From positions 1 through 6,050 of the forward strand of contig CAUJFU010000201.1 in the NCBI GenBank assembly GCA_963169055.1: DNA of 6,050 nt, written 5' to 3'. The notes under the pieces were generated by a model that saw only the letters and a list, made by a program, of their open reading frames with translations, had not been told where the DNA came from and made no database searches. This document shows positions 1 through 5,906 of the stretch, one piece after another; positions within the stretch are counted from its first letter, which is position 1; the number at the start of each line of letters is the position of its first letter. This DNA is from Myxococcota bacterium. GTDB taxonomy: Bacteria > Myxococcota_C > UBA6777. The position numbers were made by a program, and so were the translations under genes.

Positions 1-1217
1 GGCCCCGTCGGATCATAACGGCTTTGGTGATACGTCAGGTTCCAACCCCGCCAAGTGATCTGCGTAAAAAAATTCTGGGAATAACTCCGATCTCCTAACG
101 GGATATGACGAATCGGCGTGCCTCCCTTCAAGATCAAAAAATCGAAGATCGGACCCAAGAACGGGCTGCGGTTCTCGTTGACCATCGAAAAAGAGGCCCG
201 AAAATTCAGGCCGCCAAAGATTTCTTGCCCGCCCTGCAACGTCAAAAAACTACTCTGGCTGAGAGGACTTCCTCCGATCGTTCCAGACAAGCCTTTGAGA
301 TCCGTTCCTGTCTTGGTGATGATGTTGATCACGCCGCTGAGGGCGTTTGCACCCCAAAGAGCCGAACCCGGGCCACGGATGATCTCGATGCGTTTGATGT
401 TGTCGATGCTGACCCAAGACGAATTGATATAGTTCCGAAAGAACTGACGCCACGCCATGATATGACCGTCTAACAACACCACAATCTTCTCCCCATAGGA
501 GATCCGTGGGTTGACGCCCCGCATCCCGATATCCGGCCAGTGACCGTTGTTGTTGATATCGATCCCCACCACATAGCGCATCAAGTCCAACAAAGAACGA
601 TGCCCACTGTCACGGATATCCGCCTCTGTAATAACCGTCACCACCGCAGGCGCACTTTGGATACGTTCTTCTTTCCTCGATGCTGTAAAGACCTTCCCTT
701 CTTCTTCGCCGAATTCCTCTTCATCTGTGCTGGGTGCTGTAGGGGCGTCTCCCACGATGGTTGGCGCATCCCCCACCGTGATCTGAGACGGCGATGCTTC
801 CGACGCAAACAACGCCACAGGTTTTTTGTTGACGTCCACCCCACGCACATAATACTCCATCGCAGGCTTGCGAACTTGAATGCTCTCCAAGATCGTCCGA
901 TAGCGATCTCCCCCAAACAACGTCATCCGCGAGCAAAGATAACGCGCCTCACCTTTTCGTCGAAAACAAAAAGACACCTCATCCAGATCATCGTTGTTCG
1001 TGATCTGCCCCTCCAACACGTAGCGCGTCCCCACCTGTAGCCGTTGGGGAGGCTTGTGAACAAAAGCCAATTTCTCGGCCTTCCCCTCGGCAGATGCTGT
1101 TTCCCCCGCACATAGCATCACGCAAACAACCATAGACACCCAAATTCCCACCCAACAGGCCCTTGGTGGTAGAGGAGATCCAAAAACAGATCTTTGCCAC
1201 TCAAACGCTCGGTGCAT
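1..1217 (-). CDS. TonB-dependent outer-membrane receptor, N-terminal part (3' end off the left edge)
   Basis: The frame is open for 405 codons from ATG at 1217 to the left edge with no stop, so only the N-terminal part of a receptor usually 600-900 residues long is present. The start has a good ribosome binding site (GGGAG at 1224-1228 on the minus strand, 6 nt spacing). In order: a long signal peptide (basic R19, hydrophobic residues 20-37, likely cleavage after ASA near 43); a beta-rich domain at about 48-148 ending in the pattern EYYVRGVDVNKKP; an acidic linker (about 160-175); and the TonB plug domain (about 180-305). The plug is recognised from SAPAVVTVITEADI, the MRGVNPR segment near 232 and IKRIEIIRGPGSALWGANA at 274-292, followed by GVINIITKTG. 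The first part of the outer-membrane barrel follows. Family members take up siderophores, cobalamin, sugars or peptides using TonB energy; the substrate cannot be read here. The extra N-terminal domain is unlike the usual carboxypeptidase-like or STN domains and may be Ig/FnIII-like (inference). Confidence 0.93.
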   Translation of the reverse strand, partial: MHRAFEWQRSVFGSPLPPRACWVGIWVSMVVCVMLCAGETASAEGKAEKLAFVHKPPQRLQVGTRYVLEGQITNNDDLDEVSFCFRRKGEARYLCSRMTLFGGDRYRTILESIQVRKPAMEYYVRGVDVNKKPVALFASEASPSQITVGDAPTIVGDAPTAPSTDEEEFGEEEGKVFTASRKEERIQSAPAVVTVITEADIRDSGHRSLLDLMRYVVGIDINNNGHWPDIGMRGVNPRISYGEKIVVLLDGHIMAWRQFFRNYINSSWVSIDNIKRIEIIRGPGSALWGANALSGVINIITKTGTDLKGLSGTIGGSPLSQSSFLTLQGGQEIFGGLNFRASFSMVNENRSPFLGPIFDFLILKGGTPIRHIPLGDRSYSQNFFTQITWRGWNLTYHQSRYDPTG

Positions 1218-1223
1218 CGGCTT

Positions 1224-1228
1224 CTCCC
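1224..1228 (-). promoter_or_regulatory. Ribosome binding site of the TonB receptor gene
   Basis: The minus strand reads GGGAG six bases before the ATG at 1217. It fixes the start of the receptor and supports the long 43-residue leader, since no other ATG with a ribosome site lies close to the hydrophobic signal segment. Confidence 0.6.
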
Positions 1229-1242
1229 TCTTTTGCGATAAG

Positions 1243-1316
1243 GCAATTGCACAAACCAACATCCCATTGCACGACTGCGTCTCTGATTTTCTACCGCTCA
1301 GGTGTCACGCAATTGC
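1243..1316. promoter_or_regulatory. Pair of GCAATTGC palindromes upstream of the receptor gene
   Basis: The perfect 8-bp palindrome GCAATTGC occurs at 1243-1250 and again at 1309-1316, 66 bp apart start to start, both upstream of the receptor ATG at 1217. Both copies are followed by similar A-rich text (ACAAACC and CACAAAAAACC). Two copies of one palindrome in a receptor gene's promoter region could be operator half-sites for a dimeric regulator. This is inference; no known regulator consensus was recognised and no clear -35/-10 pair was found. Confidence 0.25.
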
Positions 1317-1399
1317 CACAAAAAACCCCGTGTTCGCGCCTTTTCAAGCGACAGAGTTGTTGAGATGAAAAACTTGTGTTCTCTTCGCCAATACGGGGT

Positions 1400-1442
1400 C
1401 AAGGGGCGACAGTCCCTTGTGGGGGGTGGGGCAAAGCCCCAC
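1400..1442. repeat. Two adjacent GC-rich hairpins, REP-like palindromic element
   Basis: Hairpin A pairs CAAGGG (1400-1405) with CCCTTG (1414-1419) around an 8-nt loop. Hairpin B pairs GTGGGGC (1426-1432) with GCCCCAC (1436-1442) around AAA. The two sit 6 nt apart in a gap between divergent genes. Neither is followed by a T-run on either strand, and a terminator is not expected between divergent promoters. Paired GC-rich hairpins with this look (a GGGG-AAA-CCCC arm beside a CAAGGG/CCCTTG arm) are typical of dispersed palindromic repeats, which is the likeliest reading. Copy number in the genome cannot be seen here. Confidence 0.45.
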
Positions 1443-1597
1443 AACACCATTCAACTGCGTAATTCCTATCACTATCGAATCAAAAACAGTTTTAGCACGG
1501 ATCACACACCGTAGACAACGAGTTTTTTTCTGCTCATCTTGCCAAAGACAAAGAAGAAAGATACACAAAGAACCGCTCCACACCTCCTCATTCTCCC

Positions 1598-1603
1598 GAA
1601 GGA
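1598..1603 (+). promoter_or_regulatory. Ribosome binding site deciding the start of the BtpA-like gene
   Basis: GAAGGA lies 7 nt before ATG at 1611. The only longer option, TTG at 1539, has no purine-rich sequence before it, so the ATG at 1611 is the better start. Confidence 0.6.
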
Positions 1604-1610
1604 TACTGAG

Positions 1611-2519
1611 ATGCCCCAACAAAAGATCCCCACGCCACCCAACAACAAAGACGCCGCTCCCTCCAAAAGCGCGGAGCTTACAAGCCCGTTGATCCAACGT
1701 CCGCTCCCTCCACGCCATCACGCCAAGCTCAAGACCTACCTACTCGGGATGTTGCACCTTCCACGTTTGCTCGAAGGCCCCGCAGCGATGCCGATGCGCC
1801 AGATCGTCCAACGAGCGATCACCGATGCACAGATCCTCACCGATGCTGGTTTCGACGCTCTGATCATCGAGAACTTTGGCGACACTCCTTTTTATCCCGA
1901 TCAAGTGCCTCCCCACACCGTCGCCGCGATCACACGCGTTGCCTGTGCCGTCCAAGACGCACTCCATCAACGCCATGCGTCTCCCCCTCATCTCGGCATC
2001 AATGTGTTGCGCAACGATGCTATCGCGGCCCTTTCGATCGCCGCAGCAAGCGATGCTGCGTTTGTACGCATCAACGTCCACAGCGGAGCCATGATCACCG
2101 ATCAAGGCATCATCGAAGGAAAAGCCCACATCACCTTGCGCCTTCGCCAACAGATCGCCCCGAATGTGCGGATACTCGCCGATATCCGAGTCAAACATGC
2201 TGCCCCGATCGCTCCGCGCTTACCTGCCGACGAAGCCCTCGATACATGGCAACGCGCTCATGCCGATGGGATCGTCCTTTCAGGCTCCCACACAGGCTCT
2301 CCCACCAACCCCCGCACCCTCCAAGAACTCCGCGAAGCACTCCCCGAATGCCCCCTTTACATCGGCTCGGGCGCAACCATCGAACAACTACCCAACCTCC
2401 TCCCCCATGCTACGGGGCTTATCGTCGGAACATCGCTCAAATACAATGGCATCTCCACCGAAGCCGTCGATCCCCAACGAGCCGAAGCTTTTGTGCGCGC
2501 TGTCCACAATCACCGATAA
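1611..2519 (+). CDS. BtpA/SgcQ family TIM-barrel protein
   Basis: A 302-residue protein, slightly longer than the usual 260-280 because of a Pro/Lys-rich, probably disordered N-terminal tail (residues 1-40). The family signature is almost continuous: GMLHLP (46-51), a helix with DAQILTDAGFDALIIENFGDTPF (about 72-94), GINVLRND (129-136), AAFVRINVHSGAMITDQGIIEG (about 149-170), ADIRVKHAAP near 195-204, LSGSHTGSP near 227-235, YIGSGAT near 254-260 and IVGTSLK near 275-280. Together these are the phosphate-binding-type strands and loops of a (beta/alpha)8 barrel. BtpA was named from a cyanobacterium, where it is needed for photosystem I accumulation. SgcQ is its enterobacterial relative in a sugar locus. 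In non-photosynthetic bacteria the reaction is not established, and nothing nearby suggests photosynthesis. It is predicted cytosolic. The gene stands alone: divergent from the receptor and separated from the next gene by the repeat array. Confidence 0.93.
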   Translation: MPQQKIPTPPNNKDAAPSKSAELTSPLIQRPLPPRHHAKLKTYLLGMLHLPRLLEGPAAMPMRQIVQRAITDAQILTDAGFDALIIENFGDTPFYPDQVPPHTVAAITRVACAVQDALHQRHASPPHLGINVLRNDAIAALSIAAASDAAFVRINVHSGAMITDQGIIEGKAHITLRLRQQIAPNVRILADIRVKHAAPIAPRLPADEALDTWQRAHADGIVLSGSHTGSPTNPRTLQELREALPECPLYIGSGATIEQLPNLLPHATGLIVGTSLKYNGISTEAVDPQRAEAFVRAVHNHR

Positions 2520-2605
2520 TTCAACCACACAGTCTCAGGGTTTCGCACAAGCGTCAAAGACCCGAACCTGAAGACCCGAACCCGGCGAGACACGGGCATC
2601 CCCTC

Positions 2606-2865
2606 GTTTTGGCCCGACCAACCACCCAAAAAACCTGTCATCAGCTTGTTTTGGCCCGACCAACCACCCAAAAAACCTGTCATCAGCTTGTTTTGGCCCG
2701 ACCAACCACCCAAAAAACCTGTCATCAGCTTGTTTTGGCCCGACCAACCACCCAAAGAACCTGTCATCAGCCTGTTTTGGCACTGCCCGCCCCCCCAAAA
2801 AACCTGTCATCAGCTTGTTTTGGCACTATCCCCCCCCCAAAAAACCTGTCATCGGCTTGTTTTGG
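2606..2865. repeat. 42-bp tandem repeat array (six units plus a 7-bp stub)
   Basis: Units begin with GTTTTGG at 2606, 2648, 2690, 2732, 2774, 2817 and 2859, giving periods 42, 42, 42, 42, 43 and 42. Units 1-3 are identical. Unit 4 differs at two positions. Units 5 and 6 keep the half AAAAAACCTGTCATC but replace the middle with C-runs (C7 at 2790-2796, C9 at 2830-2838). The last copy is only a stub. Units 1-4 contain CCCGACCAACCACCC (2613-2627, then every 42 bp). Its complement, GGGTGGTTGGTCGGG, fits a two-tier G-quadruplex motif on the minus strand. A weak TTTTGG/CCAAAA inverted repeat brackets it. Units touch directly with no spacers, so this is not CRISPR. The gradient from identical to degenerate units suggests recent expansion at the left side. 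Confidence 0.93.
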
Positions 2866-2941
2866 CCGCTCGACCACCGCTGCGACGCTTGCGCTTTTCG
2901 TGCATTTGTGGAAACGTCACCCACCCAAGTCACCCAAGCAT

Positions 2942-2946
2942 GGAGG
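2942..2946 (+). promoter_or_regulatory. Ribosome binding site deciding the start of the Rpn-like gene
   Basis: GGAGG lies 8 nt before ATG at 2955. An in-frame ATG at 2940 overlaps this site and has none of its own, and the frame remains open further upstream into the tandem repeats, so a start at 2955 is strongly preferred over the longer options. Confidence 0.7.
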
Positions 2947-2954
2947 TCTCTGTC

Positions 2955-3881
2955 ATGACATCCAACATCATCGAAGTCGTCCCCTTACGCTACGATGTCG
3001 CTTTCAAAAAAGCCTTTGGTCAGGTCGATGTCTTTAACGCCTTTGTCCGCGACGTCCTCGACATCGAGTTTGAAGTCGATGAGGTGATCCAAGAGTACAG
3101 CTACCACGAGCAGATCGGTCGCGTAAAGCTCAAGTACGACCTGTTCGCCGAAGACAAACAACGCCGCGTCATCGTTGAAGTTCAACATGCTTACGAGTCC
3201 GATTTTTTCGACCGCTTTCTTTATTACCACCTCGTAGGCATGATCGAACAAGTCCACAACTTCCGTGACTATCGCTTTGGAAAAACCGTCTACACCATCG
3301 TCATGCTCACCAGTCTCCCCAAAGATACCGAACGCCTCTTTGGCACACTCAACGTCTCGTTCCAATCCATCGACGAATACCAACACGAACACCGCCTCTT
3401 TCCCCACCGCCTGATCTTCCTCAACCCCAACCTTCTCAACGAACGCATCTCTCCCAATGTCCGCCTCTGGCTTCAAGCCGTCCAAGACTCCCTCAATAAC
3501 TCTGTCGATCTTTCCGCCTATCAACAGCACCCCACCCTCCAACGCGCCTTCCTCTCTGTTCAAAAGCAAGCCTTCTCCCCCGAAGAATTCGCAAAGCTGA
3601 AAGACGAAGCCGCTTGGGAACTCACTAAGCAAATCAGCCACGAAGAAGGCCGCGAAGAAGGCCGCGAAGAAGGCCGCGAAGAAGGCCGCGAAGAAGGCCG
3701 TAGAGAAGGCCGCAGAGAAGGCCACAAAGAAGTCGCCAAAAACCTACTCGCCCAACACCTCCCACACGACCTGATCGCCAGCGCCACCGGTCTTTCTCTC
3801 CAAGAGATCGCCGATCTCGCACCTTCCACTTCGCCTCCGCCCCCAACAAAAGCCACTTCCCCCCGCAAGAAAAAAACCTAA
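2955..3881 (+). CDS. Rpn family recombination-promoting nuclease / PD-(D/E)XK transposase-like protein
   Basis: A 308-residue protein, the usual length for this family. The N-terminus has the family opening PLRYDVAFKKAFG (10-22). The PD-(D/E)XK core is visible as D62 in VKLKYDLFAED and E75-x-Q77 in RRVIVEVQ, followed by the typical helix FFDRFLYYHLVGMIEQV (about 84-100). The middle part (about 110-190) matches the conserved region of the family, ending in LIFLNPNLL. The C-terminal third contains seven four-residue repeats, mostly EEGR (230-257), then a short helical stretch and a Pro/Lys tail, a layout common in Rpn proteins. Rpn proteins are DNA endonucleases linked to RecA-independent recombination and, in some cases, phage defence; many are annotated as transposases although they do not form insertion sequences. 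The gene appears intact, with D, E and Q retained. It follows the 42-bp array and ends 12 bp from the convergent TPR gene. Confidence 0.92.
   Translation: MTSNIIEVVPLRYDVAFKKAFGQVDVFNAFVRDVLDIEFEVDEVIQEYSYHEQIGRVKLKYDLFAEDKQRRVIVEVQHAYESDFFDRFLYYHLVGMIEQVHNFRDYRFGKTVYTIVMLTSLPKDTERLFGTLNVSFQSIDEYQHEHRLFPHRLIFLNPNLLNERISPNVRLWLQAVQDSLNNSVDLSAYQQHPTLQRAFLSVQKQAFSPEEFAKLKDEAAWELTKQISHEEGREEGREEGREEGREEGRREGRREGHKEVAKNLLAQHLPHDLIASATGLSLQEIADLAPSTSPPPPTKATSPRKKKT
3642..3725 (+). repeat. 12-bp coding repeat (seven units) inside the Rpn-like gene
   Basis: GAAGAAGGCCGC repeats from 3642. The first four units are identical, the fifth differs only in its last base, and the last two are diverged (AGAGAAGGCCGC, AGAGAAGGCCAC). 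It encodes E/R-E-G-R/H tetrapeptides at residues 230-257. The 12-bp period keeps the frame, so gain or loss of units would change the length of a charged helical linker without inactivating the enzyme. Confidence 0.95.
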
Positions 3882-3893
3882 GCCCCTGAGAAC

Positions 3894-5072
3894 TTACGCA
3901 TTTTTCAACGCCTCGATCAAGCGCCCTGCTTCTTCGTAAGAGGCCGATCCTTTCGAACTGATCGATTGTACCTGCTGAGCGAGTTCGCTCGCTTCTTTGG
4001 GTTGGCTTTGGAGAGCATGACAGAGGGCCAGATTCAACAAGGGCTCTGGGCGTTGTGGGGCGAGGCGTTGTGCTTGGCGCAGACAACCCATCGCTTCTTC
4101 GTGCCGATGCAGGTGCAACAATAACTGCCCAAGACCGTTGTGGGCTTGCCATGCGCGGGGTTCGCGGCGAATGGCTGAAAGATATGAATCTTCGGAATCT
4201 TCGGCCTTTTGCAACAATTGGTACACTTCGCCGAGATGAAAGTGAACCTCCCAACGTTCGGGTTCCAACGCCAACGCATCCAAAAAAGCCTGTTCGGCTT
4301 GTTCAAACCGCCCCAACATCAACAAGCATCGACCCTGTAGCAATATATCCGAATGGTTCCCCCGCGATCTCCTTAGAGCCTCCGCCTGTTCCAAAGCAAG
4401 CACGGGCTGCTGAGAAGCAAGAAACATCTCATACAAGCGCTCTCGCAATCCTTCGCAAGCAGCGACGACTTGTACGCCCTCCTGATATAGTTTGATCGCT
4501 TGCTCCAATTTTCCTGCCTGTTGCAATACAGCCCCTAACTGAAGATACGTCCCCAAACGACGGGGATCGCGCATCAGGGCTTCTGTCCATACGCGGATCG
4601 CTTCGCCTCTTCGGCCTTTGTCGAGCCATAGCTGCCCCAAAACATCGTAATGCGGCAAGTGTTCGGGATCTAAAACAACCGATTGACGGGCTGCTTCGAG
4701 TGCGTCCTCTAGCCGTTCGACCGAACGATACGCCAAGGCAAGGTTGGCATGGATCGACGCCAACCCCGGGGCCAAAGCACGCGCACGCTCCAACGCCTCA
4801 ACCGCTTCTGTTGATTTCCCGCGCCTCAAATACAACAGCCCATCCAAGGCCATCGCTTCGGCATCTTCGGGGTCGGCCTCCAACAAGACCCGCAAATGGA
4901 TCTCTGCATCATGCGGCTGCTGAATCAAGGCGATCCGCGCCAAGCAACGACGCGCTTCTTGCCAATCTTCGGGCATCTGCAACGCACGCAAAAAATGCGT
5001 TTTGGCTTCCGCCAAAGCCCCTCGTTGGAGTGCGATCTGCCCCATCTCCAAAGCACTTTCATTCGCTTCCAT
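3894..5072 (-). CDS. Tetratricopeptide repeat (TPR) protein
   Basis: A 392-residue protein starting at ATG 5072, where the minus strand has AAGGAAG (5078-5084) as a ribosome site with about 6 nt spacing. A TTG seven codons upstream (5093) lies before this site and is rejected. The whole chain is about eleven TPR units of roughly 34 residues, with the expected small and aromatic positions: for example IHANLALAYRSVERLEDAL, YLQLGAVLQQAGKLEQAI, VHFHLGEVYQLLQKAEDSE, AHNGLGQLLLHLHRHEEAM. Units are separated by loops such as LDPEH, RDPRR, LEPER and REPRA. There is no signal peptide, membrane segment or attached catalytic domain, so it is probably a cytosolic solenoid scaffold for protein partners. 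The partner is unknown. It converges with the Rpn-like gene (12-bp gap) and diverges from the gene at 5176. Confidence 0.93.
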   Translation of the reverse strand: MEANESALEMGQIALQRGALAEAKTHFLRALQMPEDWQEARRCLARIALIQQPHDAEIHLRVLLEADPEDAEAMALDGLLYLRRGKSTEAVEALERARALAPGLASIHANLALAYRSVERLEDALEAARQSVVLDPEHLPHYDVLGQLWLDKGRRGEAIRVWTEALMRDPRRLGTYLQLGAVLQQAGKLEQAIKLYQEGVQVVAACEGLRERLYEMFLASQQPVLALEQAEALRRSRGNHSDILLQGRCLLMLGRFEQAEQAFLDALALEPERWEVHFHLGEVYQLLQKAEDSEDSYLSAIRREPRAWQAHNGLGQLLLHLHRHEEAMGCLRQAQRLAPQRPEPLLNLALCHALQSQPKEASELAQQVQSISSKGSASYEEAGRLIEALKNA

Positions 5073-5175
5073 GCTTTCTTCCTTTCCACCCAAATCGAAA
5101 AAACAACGAACCCTCCGAGGCAGCGTGCGTCAAGACGCCTTTTTCGCCCCAAACCGCCATCCCAAGGAGAACACC
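5073..5175. promoter_or_regulatory. 103-bp divergent promoter region with a GCGTC-AA-GACGC inverted repeat
   Basis: This gap must hold the promoters of both the TPR gene (leftward) and the 191-residue gene (rightward). It contains an inverted repeat with 5-bp arms, GCGTC (5127-5131) and GACGC (5134-5138), separated by AA. On the minus strand the centre reads TTGACG, a plausible -35 for the TPR gene, but the matching -10 position is poor. A regulator site shared by the two genes is possible; this is inference. Confidence 0.3.
5164..5169 (+). promoter_or_regulatory. Ribosome binding site of the 191-residue gene
   Basis: AAGGAG six bases before ATG at 5176 fixes the start and excludes the 58-codon upstream extension that would run into the TPR gene. 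Confidence 0.7.
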
Positions 5176-5751
5176 ATGACTGTTTTCATCCGACACAAAA
5201 GCACAAACCCTGCATCGATCCTCAAACGCCTACCCAACGCCCAGATCATCGACGTCACCTCGAAAGGCGAATCACCGTGGGTTCGTTTTAGCCCGTTCTA
5301 TCCGCTTGGCGATATCCCTGTTCCTTTCTCAGCAGGCCATACGAGCCAATCGGTTGAAGGGATCTGGCAAGCCCTCAAGGTCTTTGAACACTGCGACATC
5401 GATCCTCACAAACTCACGATCACGGACATGAAGGGACTCAAGCGCACTGTTCGCAGCTTTGGCGCAGTCCTCGGACATCGCAAAGGACTCCACGGCAACG
5501 AGCTTTTTCCCTACATCGAGGCGCGACGCTCGATCTACCTTCCGACTTATCGGTGGGCGCTCGATCACAAGCTCCAAAAAGAAGTCGCCGCCCTGCTCGA
5601 TATCATGCAACACCACGATCTTGTGCTCCTTGACTACGAGACCAACGAAGATATCGACGATCCACGCAAACCGCTTTCCCACGCAGGGTTGATCAAACGC
5701 TACCTCGAAAACACATGGCCGCTCTCCGATCCCCCCTCCCCTGCGCAATGA
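5176..5751 (+). CDS. Uncharacterised 191-residue protein with a NADAR-like N-terminal signature
   Basis: ATG at 5176 is preceded by AAGGAG (5164-5169, 6 nt spacing), so the longer open frame from 5002, which overlaps the TPR gene, is rejected. I do not recognise the protein as a named family with certainty. Residues 38-43 read FSPFYP and, after a short insert, residues 59-69 read SVEGIWQALKV. This arrangement of F-S-x-F-Y-P followed by S-V-E-x-x-x-Q-A-x-K is the hallmark order of NADAR domains (YbiA-like, for example SNF.P...VEHYFQAQK). NADAR enzymes act on N-glycosidic bonds, and some remove ADP-ribose from guanine in DNA. A later segment, KRTVRSFGAVLGHRKG (about 89-104), sits where NADAR proteins have a basic Gly-Arg motif. 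The C-terminal half (about 110-181), with a Trp-Pro near the end, looks globular, without signal peptide or membrane segments. The NADAR link is inference from short motifs; a distinct DUF family is equally possible. Confidence 0.85.
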   Translation: MTVFIRHKSTNPASILKRLPNAQIIDVTSKGESPWVRFSPFYPLGDIPVPFSAGHTSQSVEGIWQALKVFEHCDIDPHKLTITDMKGLKRTVRSFGAVLGHRKGLHGNELFPYIEARRSIYLPTYRWALDHKLQKEVAALLDIMQHHDLVLLDYETNEDIDDPRKPLSHAGLIKRYLENTWPLSDPPSPAQ

Positions 5752-5802
5752 CGGCCTTCTAACAGCACCTCTCCGACGCGTCAAGCCGCTCATCTTGTGG
5801 TA

Positions 5803-5814
5803 AGGTTGCAACCT
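5803..5814. promoter_or_regulatory. 12-bp perfect palindrome AGGTTGCAACCT
   Basis: AGGTTGCAACCT is its own reverse complement and lies 52 bp after the stop of the preceding gene and about 93 bp before the structured element. It has no loop and no T-run, so it fits a dimeric protein-binding site better than a terminator. No partner copy was found in the window. Confidence 0.3.
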
Positions 5815-5906
5815 GAGCAGATATCGGTATACTCCCCTATTTTCGACTGAGAACCCCACAAAACCATCCAACCGCGTCCATCCTGTACAAGACAGAGGGA
5901 GGCTTT

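Larger units (their letters stand above)
1218..1610. other. 393-bp intergenic region between divergent receptor and btpA-like genes
   Basis: This gap separates two divergently transcribed genes and must hold both promoters, but I could not pick convincing -35/-10 boxes. It contains the two GCAATTGC palindromes on the receptor side and the double GC-rich hairpin at 1400-1442 in the middle. A 125-codon minus-strand reading frame (1344-1721) runs through it but overlaps the btpA-like start, has no ribosome site and resembles no protein I know, so I do not call it. Confidence 0.6.
2520..2954. other. 435-bp non-coding region holding the tandem repeat array
   Basis: After the btpA-like stop there is a short duplication of AAGACCCGAACC (2557-2568 and 2571-2582, period 14 bp), then the 42-bp array (2606-2865), then about 90 bp leading to the nuclease gene, with a small duplication of GTCACCCA just before its ribosome site. 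Several frames stay open across the array only because 42 is a multiple of three. The one 43-bp unit shifts the frame, no ribosome site precedes any of these frames, and I consider the region non-coding. No hairpin-plus-T-run terminator is seen after btpA. Confidence 0.65.

Noticed and set aside
105-1040. Several + strand frames (105-473, 118-432, 540-1040) over the receptor
   Set aside because: The minus-strand receptor frame is continuous over this whole region with signal peptide and plug motifs; the others are shadows.
1344-1721. 125-codon minus-strand frame in the receptor/btpA-like gap
   Set aside because: It overlaps the BtpA-like start, passes through the palindromic element, and shows no domain or ribosome site.
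1740-2198. 152-codon minus-strand frame antisense to the BtpA-like gene
   Set aside because: The + strand matches all BtpA/SgcQ motifs; the antisense frame shows no family resemblance or ribosome site.
2510-2810. Minus-strand frames encoding repeated peptides such as MTGFLGGWSGQNKL across the 42-bp array
   Set aside because: 42 bp is a multiple of three, so several frames stay open automatically. There is no ribosome site before the ATGs, two overlapping frames are equally open, and the 43-bp unit breaks the periodicity.
2606-2865. CRISPR array
   Set aside because: Units abut directly and are near-identical over their full 42 bp, with no unique spacers, and no cas gene is present.
2646-2954. 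N-terminal extension of the Rpn-like protein into the tandem repeats
   Set aside because: The extension starts at TTG inside a repeat with no ribosome site, while ATG 2955 has GGAGG at good spacing and begins exactly at the conserved family N-terminus.
2985-3725. 246-codon minus-strand frame antisense to the Rpn-like gene
   Set aside because: Its translation is low-complexity (repeated FFAA) and the + strand carries a clear conserved protein family; it is a shadow of codon bias.
5002-5175. 58-codon N-terminal extension of the 191-residue protein
   Set aside because: It overlaps the TPR gene, has no ribosome site, and the internal ATG 5176 has a strong AAGGAG.
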